The notes under the pieces: generated by a model
Told to the model about the DNA's origin: nothing
What the model saw: the letters and a program-made list of their open reading frames with translations, nothing else
Databases searched by the model: none
Program-made: the position numbers and the translations under genes
Origin: Aphanomyces cochlioides
Taxonomy: Eukaryota > Oomycota > Saprolegniomycetes > Saprolegniales > Verrucalvaceae
Reading direction: 5' to 3'
DNA length: 64,000 nucleotides
Assembly (NCBI GenBank): GCA_019828595.1
Contig: JAHQRK010000010.1
Span: 2,170,001 to 2,234,000 of the forward strand
In this document: one piece after another, positions 43,160 through 53,700 of the stretch
Numbering within the stretch: position 1 is the first letter of the stretch
How the letters are laid out: the number at the start of each line of letters is the position of its first letter

Positions 43160-44260
43160 TGCCATGCACGCTGCGTTGTAAGTGTATCTCATAGTCAAGT
43201 TTTGAATTATTGCCACGAGGATATTCCCAATTCTCCTCTAGATTTTCAGACTATTCCAAGGAGAAAGCGCCTGTTGTTGCAGCATCACTTCAGTTCCCTT
43301 TAGTGATTTCAGAATTGTAGTACTCTTCACGAAAAGCCCGCGTTGGACTGATTCAACGAAGGCACACGAGGAGTTGATGATTACGAGACATCCACAAAAA
43401 GATGACTTCCAAATTAGTTCCTAGATACGCCTTAAAAGTAGGGAATGAAGGGGTGTTGGTATGTGATTCGTGTCCTGAATACATTAGCATGCCTACAGCA
43501 AATTTGCCTTGGTAATCATGCATTTTCTCAATTGATGCTCTTGTTTCGATCAATTGTGCATGCCAACACGGTGGTCCTGCAAATTGTGCATTCCTGAATC
43601 GGGTTAATGATGTGGGGGATCTCAGCTTAATGAAGTGTAGCCCGACACATCTTGTCACTTTATTCCCCACCTAACTGTAAATTAGAGCATCTCCACCGTG
43701 CAGCTAGAGCGTCTCCACCTAACATACCACCTAAATCTTCATGTGGTAACAACACCCCAAATGATTTTGGTACGAGTTCAGTAACTCGATAGACGCTCAG
43801 ATCACGACATTTGAAGCTCCACCGCACTTTTCATACCATGTATCGTTAGAATTTGAGTGACCCACGCTGAGATGCACTCCAGTTTGACGTCATGAACATT
43901 TGATTTCAGATACGAGGGGGTTTGAACGCATTTTTCTGGCATATGATACGAGTCCACAGCCAGATACTCTTGTCTATCAACTTCATTCAGTTCTTCGATT
44001 GAGCACTAATAAGTTGCTTGGCCAAGTGTGACCGATAAAGGTGCAGGTTTATTGACGTCACATGGTGGATTACGCCGGCCCATGACCTCAGCCACATGAC
44101 ACTTTGGACCTTGACATATGGCGGAGTGTTAATCCCGTTCGTGCATGTCGGTCTCACTACCTTCGACTTTTGTGTCTGCAGCTTTGTACAATGTACGGCA
44201 GCTGCAAAACATCACGATCATCAGTGAGGTGAATACAGTAGATAATTATGTTATGCTATG
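43160..44260. other. intergenic, no gene seen
   Basis: Contains imperfect agcatctccacc and agcgtctccacc words near 43686-43720. Nothing else supported. Confidence 0.35.
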
Positions 44261-44263
44261 TCC

Positions 44264-45034
44264 TTAAAAGTCACCCGCAAAGTCTCCCCCGCCAGTGAAA
44301 CCACCGGCAGCTTCACCACCGTAGCCACCGCCGTAGCCGCCAGCAACGTAATGTCCACCGCCGTCCAAGGCAGCACCAAGAGCAACGCCACCAACAATAC
44401 CGGCAGTTGCACCAATGGCAACACCAGCGGCGACATCACCACCGTAGTAACCACCAGGGTAGCCGTATCCATAAGGTTGTCCAACAACGACAGGGCCACC
44501 AGCGACCACTGGACCACCAGCGACATAACCTGGGCCATATCCTTGAGTGACGTAAACGGGTTCTTCAACAACCACAGTACGGCAGCACAAGTACCAGATC
44601 AAGCAACAGAGGAGGAGCGTACCCACAGCAACGCCAACCCACACCCATGGCGAAATGTGGCGACGGTAGACGTAAACGGCTTGTGGAGCGCTATTCGGGT
44701 TCGAGTCGCATGAGCAAGTGTTGACGGCGGCATTTTGCACTGGACAGGCGGCCGACTTTGGGCAACAGCAAGCTTGCTTGACACCGCCACTGATGAATGG
44801 AAAGCAGTATTTGCCGGGCATTCCCTTGTAGGCAGTATTGCATTCTGCGCTGTCGTTGTTTTGAGCATTCGCACAACGTCTGCACTGAGTGTCGGTAGGG
44901 AACAGAGTCGCCAAGGGCGTGGCAGTCGTTGTAGTCGTAGTAACAGGGGTATTGGTCGTCGCGGTTTGAGCGAAACCAGTCGAGGAGATAGCAGCAAGGG
45001 CCACAAGACCCGCGGTCAGGATGCGTCGGAGCAT
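44264..45034 (-). CDS. Cys-rich type I membrane protein with Gly/Tyr-rich tail
   Basis: The protein has 256 residues from the ATG at 45034. Signal peptide (MLRRILTAGLVALAAISS), Thr-rich stretch (residues about 25-38), and Cys-rich ectodomain (CRRC, a lone Cys, YCF, ACCCP, ACP, CSC). One membrane segment (WVWVGVAVGTLLLCCLIWYLCC) precedes a cytoplasmic tail of about 115 residues rich in Gly, Tyr, Val and Ala. The Cys spacing resembles that of the gene at 39275 (C-x2-C, then YC, CCC, C, CxC), so the ectodomains look homologous although the tails differ. Frame intact. Family not recognised; a wall- or surface-associated protein is likely. Confidence 0.75.
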   Translation of the reverse strand: MLRRILTAGLVALAAISSTGFAQTATTNTPVTTTTTTATPLATLFPTDTQCRRCANAQNNDSAECNTAYKGMPGKYCFPFISGGVKQACCCPKSAACPVQNAAVNTCSCDSNPNSAPQAVYVYRRHISPWVWVGVAVGTLLLCCLIWYLCCRTVVVEEPVYVTQGYGPGYVAGGPVVAGGPVVVGQPYGYGYPGGYYGGDVAAGVAIGATAGIVGGVALGAALDGGGHYVAGGYGGGYGGEAAGGFTGGGDFAGDF

Positions 45035-45039
45035 TGCGC

Positions 45040-46730
45040 ACACTGATGTGAAATGCAAAATGAGCAAGACAAGAGGTGAGAAAAAGCGACTTACACTTAA
45101 TAAAATTCAATTTCATCTTGGAATTTGTATTCCATGACATTAAATTATATTATCACTCCATATGGAAAGAGTCCCTTGAAAATGAAAAAAAAAACGGCCA
45201 CTGGCTCCATTTCAACACGCATCAACATCGCCTCTACGCTCATGCGTCTTCTAAGAAAGAAGAACCTACCTAGCTTCTACAATAGATTGTTTAGGATGTC
45301 TAACACGGCTGCTTTGCTCCAAGGGCTTCGCAGGCCAAGCATTAGCGGTACTAGGTGACAGACCATACAACCACGTTTTGTTGACCCTCACTGAATTCCT
45401 GAAAACATTTCACGTTTCCAAAAAAGTGCGGCCAGTTACACCTCTTTCTTGATATACAATTTATCTCCATTGGTGTGCTATGCTTGTTTGAAGCAGATTT
45501 CGTCATAGACTCTGCGCAAGCTGGGAGAATTTCAAAGACTTTAGTCTATCCTTTATGGTTGTCAGGACGCTGACGTCGATAGGAGAGTGTTGCAATGGCA
45601 TCGACCAGTTTCGAGCAAGTCACCACTACTTTGGCTTGAATGGTGAGATGTTTTTCTCTGTTGGACACTGCGTCATTGCCGGACATGCACACTGGGTCGA
45701 CGCAACTCGGCAAAATATTTCGGCCTGATTCTTAGCCGTTTGCGCAAGAAGAGAGGTCGTTTGTGCCACGTTCTTTTTGGCTGTCAAGGAGAGCTTCCAC
45801 GCGTTCGTCAGTTTGACAAAAACTGTTCACAATCTACTGCCACGGGCCATACAAATGTCACCACTATGGGATATCCAAGCAGCCAATCAGATTAAAGTAT
45901 TTGACCTCGAACCAGAAAAGAATATTAGCCAATCAAACATCGGACAAAATATTTAGACTTGTGAAATATGATATTCAACTGATATAATGTTTTGAAGTTC
46001 ATGCTCTTTATGTGACCACTTGAGAATCGAATTCAGCGAGGATATTCTTCGTGTCGGTCTCAACAGAACAGTTTGTATTGACCAACTGAGCAATTTTATC
46101 CCTAATACCAGTAGCTGTAAAAGTGGATGTGCCAATAGTTCACCCTAATTTGGCTATTGAGATGGGTGGGAGTGCTGGTGAGTTCAAATGATGCTCACTA
46201 GAGCTGTAAATTAACTGAAGGGGGTTTGGGCGTTGGATTGGGGAATATTCAGATCCAAATGAATATATTTTCAGGATACTTTATGGCGCTTTGAAATTTT
46301 CTTTTTGATGTGTGATCATTGATGGCTGCGAGTTTTCGCCCTTCCGAGTTCACTACAGTACTGCGTCAGAACTCAAACAGCAACCCATTATACTAGTACA
46401 GTGTACCATCGTCATCATCGTTATCTCAGCTTGTGAAGTGTCCATGGACGTATTTTGGCACGCTCAGTACGGGACCCCAAGATACACACATCATTAAACT
46501 TTCCGGGTTTGCTCAAAAATCATTTCCACAACTCAGTCCGAAAGAGTAGTCTATCTTATAATCAAATTTAATGTTACAAATAATTGAATTTTGATATGGG
46601 ATATCCAAGGGCTTCTCGTTTCTACGGTATAACTTTGAGCAAACCTTCCAGTTTTGATTCCAGCATGACTTTGGCTCGTACGAGTAGTAACGGGTTACCT
46701 CAAACCACAGCTCCATTACGAAATCTATTA
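45040..46730. other. intergenic, no gene seen
   Basis: No gene supported. It holds one copy of a short dispersed repeat (next entry). Confidence 0.4.
46041..46106. repeat. dispersed repeat shared with 56783-56836
   Basis: ggatattcttcgtgt followed, after a short variable part, by attgaccaactgagcaattt and tatccctaa occurs here and again near 56783-56836 in the same orientation. Function unknown; probably the edge of an old element. Confidence 0.7.
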
Positions 46731-46732
46731 TA

Positions 46733-47145
46733 CAGTAAAACCCCGAGTTAGTCACACCTTTCTAATTTTATATTTTATATAAATTGATACTTTATATCCA
46801 ATAAAATTTGAAGGTGAAAGAATATGTGGTGGCAACGCTAACTTTGAATCTCAATGCATCGCCAACGTATCAGTCTCGCCGACAAGCTCAAGATCAAAGA
46901 AGAGCAGTGGGCCCAAGCAGCGTGGCAAGAGGTCACTGAGTCAACAATTTCGAATTGTTGGCGCCATACAGCAATCCTCGATGAAGAACTGTATGAATTG
47001 GACAACTCGATCAATGCAATTGAGCTTTAAATTTGCCAGGTTTAATGACATGAATGATAACATGACGTAACCTTATAGTCTTATACCTTTGCAAATTTAT
47101 AAACTATACTCTGAAAATTGATGTGACTATCTCGGGGTTTTACTA
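46733..47145. mobile_element. pogo/Tc1-mariner-type mini-element
   Basis: Inverted termini cagtaaaaccccgagttagt and the partner ending ctcggggttttacta. TA lies at 46731-46732 on the left; the right duplication is degraded. The CAGTAAAACC-type end is common in this transposon group. It contains a tiny fused transposase frame. Confidence 0.8.
46854..47030 (+). pseudogene. 58-residue internally deleted pogo transposase
   Basis: This ATG-to-stop frame reads HRQRISLADKLKIKEEQ, like the start of a CENP-B/pogo helix-turn-helix. It jumps directly to AWQEVTESTISNCWRHTAIL, the C-terminal region of the same transposases. The catalytic core is deleted in frame. It is a clear mini-transposase relic, or a fused DNA-binding peptide if it is expressed. 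Confidence 0.7.
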
Positions 47146-47185
47146 TTCAGTTATGTCTCGATTTAACGGAACTGCTATAAAATTA

Positions 47186-47437
47186 GGGCCTGTTTGGTGA
47201 CTGTGAACTTTTTTTCTGTGAAATTTCATAAAATGACAAGTGTCGCAGAATGTTGGTACAAAATGTTATTACAATTATACAGGTCTGACATGTATATTTA
47301 TTTCATGAAATAGGACTCTGAAATGACCAAAAATTGACGAATCCAAAGACGCCGAAAAATTCGAACATATGACAAAACTGCAAGTTTTGTTGAAAAGTAG
47401 CAAATTTCATGAAATTTTTACTGGAACCAACAGGCCC
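47186..47437. mobile_element. Tourist-like (PIF/Harbinger) MITE
   Basis: Termini gggcctgtttggt and the inverted accaacaggccc. TTA flanks at 47183-47185 and 47438-47440. It is 252 bases, AT-rich and non-coding. The terminus closely resembles plant Tourist elements. Confidence 0.85.
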
Positions 47438-47681
47438 TTATATAATTCAAAAAAATATTTACAGATATTCAGGGGTTTAGGAAAAGACAGGGAAATCCTC
47501 CGAAACATTATATAGATTAGATTTCGACAGGCATTGATAGACGACTTGAGTGTGATTTCGACCATGAAGTGTGTTGGTGGCGAGTGGGTCGAAGTGGTGA
47601 CAAGACAATTCGTAGCCCGGTGGCACAAGCCGTTCAAGACACTTGAATTGTTGTGAAGACATCATGAGAGGTATATATTAT

Positions 47682-49925
47682 CGTTAAAGACTTGACTTTG
47701 ACGCGTGCTTGGATAAAAGGTTGTACAAAGTTTGATAAGCCATTTTGTCAAGTTGCCGCTTCTTGGTCTCGCTGTTGTTCAAGACAACTCCAAGGCTGCC
47801 AATACACCTTTCAAACAGGTGTGTGTTCTCTCAATAGAGCTCAAGTTTTGGATGCTCGTTGTCGGTAGGTCCGAATATGACAATATTGCTGTAATGACTC
47901 GTACAAGCTTTGAATAGTTGACTCTGTCTACACGATTGGCAAAATGCTCGGGTTTGACAAGCCTGAGTGGAGGCAGCGTATCAGGTACACCAATCCACCA
48001 AGCATTCCAGAGGTCAAATACCACCACGGAGGTGGTGACTTGTTGACGCTTGGAGAGCATTCATTGAAATGCTCCTTTCGACGTATTTCCTGCACAATTT
48101 TCTCGCACAGACTATCAATGAAAGATGTAGAGTTAAGTTGGGATGATTGAGAATTCGTAATGCCATTTCTTTGAATCTCTTGCTCAGTTGATCTTGAAAA
48201 TTTTTCCAACAGTTGAAAAATATTTCGCAGCTCTTGCTCAATGATGTCTAAACGTCTTGCCAATACAACATGTGGGGGTACTCCTGACGCTTTCAACTTG
48301 GTTTTCTCGTTCTTCAAACATCCCGTAACCACGTAAGGTGACAATGATGGCAATAAACCACAGATCCACACTGGCGACAAAAAAATCGGATGAAATTTGT
48401 CCAAATTTGATCTCAACCATGTTTGATGCCACACCAACGACGCAAGCAAGTAAGGCAACGCCGATCAAAAACATTTCGGATAGAAACTAGTGTAGCCAGG
48501 GAGAATGGTCTCCCATTGACTTAAGTCGACGACATTGTCGACAAAATGGGGAGGCAATACCGCAAATGTTGTGTCATTTATGTTCAGCCCTGATTTTGCG
48601 TGTGAGAACTTAAAGCAAACATACTAAATAAAATACCTGCAGCCGCTCGTCCTACGAATTGATCTCCACCTGGCCCAGAATAAATGTACCGGCCTTGAAC
48701 TGGTCCCAGACTCCAACCAGCGCGGAGACTAACTGCTACGGGGGTTGGACCACCAGGTGAGTTGGACAGCTCGCTTGGCACCCCTTGCGAAATGAATGGG
48801 TCCCCACTTCTTCTGTTGAAAGTCCCAAACTCATCATCTCATCTTTGCACGACAAAATTGACTTTGAAAGCCACGTAGAAAATCTCTCTTTTGCATTGTC
48901 CCCAAACAGCAAAGTTGAAGCATTGTCAAGGTTTGTTCCACGTGTAAACACAAGTACTGCTAAGCTTTTAAATTATTAGTCATAGAATGTAAATGAAGTC
49001 TACCTCAGAATGGGACAAATGAAAGGATTGTCTGGGTTTGCAAATACTCTGTGTGGAGTACAATTGCTGTCCTCTTGATCATTTTTCATGCGTCCATAGC
49101 GGATTACAAGCGCATCACCTATGAAAACGCTTCATATCATGCGTGAATACAATCATCACTACCTTCCCAAGTAACATGCTCGTATCTTATTGTACTCACA
49201 GTAACAGAACGAGCGATCAGATTCCAGCAGAGAAGTAGGAACGCATGCACAATTTGCTTTGATTTTCTGTCCGCGTCACCTTTTATTGCCTTTTGAGCTA
49301 GAAACTGATAACCTATATAATTTTTAATGCTGCATGAACACCAGCAACAACACGCTCACTATCCACTGATATAGGATCCTTTCCTTCACGCATCGGAACA
49401 TCGCCGACCTCCTTGCGCTCGGCAATCCATTTTCTGTACGAACTCACAAAATCTAAACGAGAGGTTGCATCGGCTTGTACGAATGGATGAATATTTACCT
49501 GACAGTATTGATACTAAATCCTCTGGCATCTTTACGTTTGCAGCTCTATGCAGGTTCACGATTGCACATCTGTAGCCATAAATTGATGCAGCAGACTTGA
49601 ACTTTGACCGGGATTTTGCATTTGGGTTGAACGATCGCTGGTCCGAGAGGAACTGCTTGCACACAGTCGCATCCAAAGGAAGTTTGATTTTGCCGTCGTT
49701 CACGTGGCTCGGATGCTTTAGTCTGAGCCACTCTAACAGCCGATGGTTTGTGTTTTCATATTGATACTTAGTTCGTTTGGAAAGTCGCATGCTCAGAACC
49801 TCGTCTCCTGCTTGTTCGTCATCATTGTGTCTGGATCCATCTATATCCGCCACCTCGTCATTAGATACAGCGTCGTGTGGCCATGAGAGGGCGCCGTCAT
49901 CCAGCTCACCTGGCCTTCCGTCCAT
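47682..49925 (-). pseudogene. decayed Crypton tyrosine-recombinase gene
   Basis: It starts at about 49925 (MDGRPGELDDGALSW). It shows the SAM-like core-binding part (YQYENTNHRLLEWLRLKHPS), the RxGK-type strand (MREGKDPISVDSERV), the HxxR box THSFRKG and a Tyr in GRYIYSGPGGDQFVGRAAAG. A C-terminal GCR1_C-like part follows (FDLWNAWWIGVPDTLPPLRL). Several short introns are implied. Lesions: a one-base deletion after FRKG near 48775, a TGA in YPKCF-stop-SALPYLLASL near 48475, and frameshifts near 48040 and 47830. It belongs to the same group as the fragment at 35826 and differs from the copy at 18597. Confidence 0.78.
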
Positions 49926-49929
49926 TAAA

Positions 49930-50760
49930 TGGTTTCAGTTTCGATAATGTGTGGTTTGTGTGTGGTGTGCCGGATAAGTTGTTTCACAGAATTTCCTAAA
50001 ACGCAAATATCTGGTGGATATTTTTGATTTCATGTAATTTGCAAGTCAAGTGCAATCCAAAATATCCATCTTGGGTAATTTCCTAAATTTCTCATTCATT
50101 GGGTTTTCCGGACGTATTATTTCCCAAGTCACTGCTATTTTAAATTTATTATATTATAGAGTTCATCTGAGTTTGTAAAGTACTGTATGAACTGCAAATT
50201 TACCTGTTAAAATGATTGCCTGTGTGATATATAATACCTCTTGAATATAATAAAGTTGAAGGCTCCGGTAAATCGAGACACAACTGTAGTACAGTAGATA
50301 GTATTGACAACCAAGTCTTTCTGAACAGCTCGTATGATACGAGCTGTGACGACAGATATGATACGAGTCGTATCATATCTGTCGTCGCAGCCGCATCAAG
50401 GAATTGAATGCAAGCCATACTCATTGGCTCTGTTTCTCTTGAATAATCTTCAAGGACGCATGAATGCAATCAATTAAGTACAGTGCATAATTATTGGCTC
50501 TGTTTGCTTCTCTTGCAATGACGCATGACGACGAATCCTCCCGCTCGTTTTCAGCCGCGATCGCAGCTGTAGTCTCTGAAGTCTGTTCAAAGCGCTGTAC
50601 TTGGAGCACGACGTGTAGAGCGTGAGAATGCATAGACCCCAATGTCGCTGTCAAAAAATGTCAGTTGAGATCTGAGTTCGAATTTCTTGGAGTTAAATTT
50701 GAACCAATCTGAACGTTGCAGATTGCTTCAACGTCCGTCTTTTGCAGAACAGAATTCAAT
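49930..50760. other. region upstream of the ZNFX1-like gene
   Basis: No gene supported. It contains two adjacent hairpins (next entry). The 5' part is AT-rich. Confidence 0.4.
50325..50386. repeat. two adjacent perfect hairpins
   Basis: Arms 50325-50335 and 50337-50347 (11 bases, acagctcgtat), then arms 50348-50366 and 50368-50386 (19 bases, gacgacagatatgatacga). Each has a one-base loop. Both share the core gtatgatacga. They lie about 380 bases before the ZNFX1-like start. Confidence 0.85.
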
Positions 50761-50765
50761 TTGCG

Positions 50766-53700
50766 ATGGGAGGAGGCGATCAATTGAAGACACCAGCACC
50801 GGTGCGGTCGAATCGACCACCAATTGACACGTCGATTGACTTGGATTTTGCCCTTCGACGGAAGGAACCATTTCGACCCCGTTATGAAATACAAGATATG
50901 AAAGCTTTTGTTGCTGCTTTGGTCTCATGCACGAATCCAGCGACGATGGATGAGTTCATCTTACTCTGTGCACGCGAAGTGCATGTCAAGGAAAAGCTGA
51001 CCAAGATCTTGGAATTCCGCTACACTGAAGATACATTTAGACAACTTGCAACTCCCCTCTTGAAGGTTTTCACGTCAGACTGGGTTTTGCACTCTCCTCA
51101 TGCAACCAACGTCAAAGCGCTCTTGCGTCTCGTGTTCTCGTGTCCCCTTTTCTTCAAACGAATTCTGGGTGTCCTGGAAGGTGACTTTGTCTCTCGTGAT
51201 CTTCGGGATGCGGCTGCGTCTCATTTGTCCAAATTGTTGTTGATCCTTGTCAAGAAATTGCCCCACGATGCTCCCCTAGACGATGATTTCTATAGTTTGA
51301 TTTGCCGCTTTCGTGATTGGTGTAAACAAGCTTCACTTACACAATTCGCTGACAACGCAGAGGAGGCTCTTGTATTCTGTGAAGAGGAGGTACCAAGCCG
51401 CCGGCCAAGCTCATCCACAGCTTCCAGTACGTGAACTTCATGCATAGGTGGTGAATTATTTTTTCCTAGAATTTGTCGATTACTCCGTGGATGTTGCACC
51501 GCGAAAAGCCCGCCGAATTGTCGAGGTTGCTGATGCGTTTGCGCGTGGCCCGCGTCATGACAATGACGCAGAAAACATCAACGATATTCAAGTGCTTCCG
51601 ACTGATCAAGAGATGCGTTGTGCGGAGTCTCCATTTTTACCTTTACATCCTCATTCTAATGCCCCTTTGACTGACCACATTGCTTTTTACTTTCGACTGA
51701 TGCGAGAAGACGCCCTGGCTCAAATGCGGCGAGGGCTGCAATGGTGGCTCGATCCGTCGGTAGATCGCCGAGTTCAGCAAAAGAGACACATGGGAGACAT
51801 CCCTCGACTTCACGTCACAATGGACATGCGAATGAGCAAACTACACGGCTCGATCTTCAAGGGCGTGATGTTCCAACTATCAGCTCCACAGCCATGGCAA
51901 AACAAAACCAAAAAGCAACTGAAAGAATTATGGGAACGTGATCGTCGCTATGGTGTTGGATCTCTCGTATGTATTGCAACTCAAGTGAGAGTGGAACCCG
52001 AGGAAGTGCCCCCAGAAGAAGAGACCGATCTATTTCCTCGCCAAGCTCCGATGGCATGCCAAGACTTGATATTTGCCACTGTCGCTGAACGTGATATACA
52101 CCTCCTGTCGGAGGAAAACGAGTTTTCCATCAGTGTCAAGCTAATCAAGCCTGAAGAAACAGGAAAGGTCATGCGAGCAATGTCTCATGGGCGAAACGTC
52201 CTCATTGAAGTCCATAGCCTCTTCTTCACTGGATATGAGCCCATTTTGAGAGCTCTTCATCGAAAAGGAGATAGAATTTCCCCATTGCTTGAAACCTGTT
52301 TATACAGTACCAACACTGCAGCCTGGGCCGTGAAACCGGCATACTTGGATCGGCCAACATACAATTTTCAATTTCTTGTGAAACCTGGATGCCAAACCAA
52401 TCTTCGCCAAGTTGAAGCTAGAGACAAAAATGCTTTGGTCGCTCATTTGCATGCTGTGGAGAACGACTTGATTTTGGATGGATCCCAAATTGACGCCTTT
52501 TCTGCTGCCATGACAGAACAAGTATGTTTGATTCAAGGTCCTCCTGGGACAGGAAAGAGCTATGTTGGTGCCCGTATAGTGCAAGGCATTCTCAATCAGC
52601 CGGTTTCATTTGGACCAATTTTAGTTGTATGCTACACGAACCATGCCCTGGATCAATTTTTGGAAGGGTTGATCGAGGACAAAATTGTCCCTCTATCGAG
52701 TGTTGTGCGTATTGGTGGTCGCAGTAAATCGGATATCTTGGCACCTTGTACTTTGTATGAATTGCGAAAAAAACGATCAGAATCTCGTGAGGAAAGCAAA
52801 CGCTTTGGGGACATCAAACGCAAATGCAAACAGATTGAAGAGAATACTTTGGATCAATTCACACCTGAGGCATCAGAGTCGCAATTTTTGAAGTGGCTAT
52901 CAGATACTTATCGCGAAGAATTCGAGATGATATGTGGTGTCTTGACAGATAATGACGGCTTTGAAAGCCAAGGTGGAGCGAATGCACAAAAGAAACGTTT
53001 CACCAAGTGGAAGAAAGGCAAAAGACGAGACAATGCGATGTGGCAAATATCCTTGGAGGAAAGAGAGCAGCTTTTGCGCGCATGGCAACATGAGCACGCA
53101 GATATCCGCAATCACAGACACAATTTGAATTTAAAAGCCTACCAAAATCACGTCGATGAAATTGCCGAAATTACCAATGCTCAGACGCTTCGCTTGCTCC
53201 GCCAGGCAAAAATCGTGGGAATGACTACCACAGGATGCGCAATGCATCAGGATTTAGTCGGTTGTCTTGCCCCCAAAGTGATTATTTGCGAAGAAGCAGG
53301 CGAAGTTCTTGAAGCCCATTTGCTATCATGTATTTCGTCAGGAACAGAGCACTTGATTCAAATCGGAGATCACAAGCAACTACGCCCATTAGTAAGTGAA
53401 TTCAAGCTCAGCGTTGTAGCTAATAATGGCTACAACTTGGATATGTCTATGTTTGAGCGATTGTTCGAGAATTCTGGCGGTATGATACAAATACGAGTCT
53501 CACATATAACACTGCTGTAGCTCCTATTGTAACCTTGCAAACTCAAAGACGAATGGCTCCATCAATCTGTGACTTGATTCGACTGACGTTGTATCCTGCA
53601 TTGCGAGACGATCCGTTAGTTGAATCGTATCCATCACTGCGAGGGTTTTCTCATTCACTTTGGTTCATGGATCATAACTTTAGCGAGGTGGAAAACGATG

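Noticed and set aside
43680..43730. agcatctccacc words resembling the small MITE terminus
   Set aside because: No inverted partner or target duplication found nearby.
44258..44713. Thr/Asn-rich 151-codon plus frame
   Set aside because: It is the antisense shadow of the Gly-rich tail of the gene at 44264-45034.
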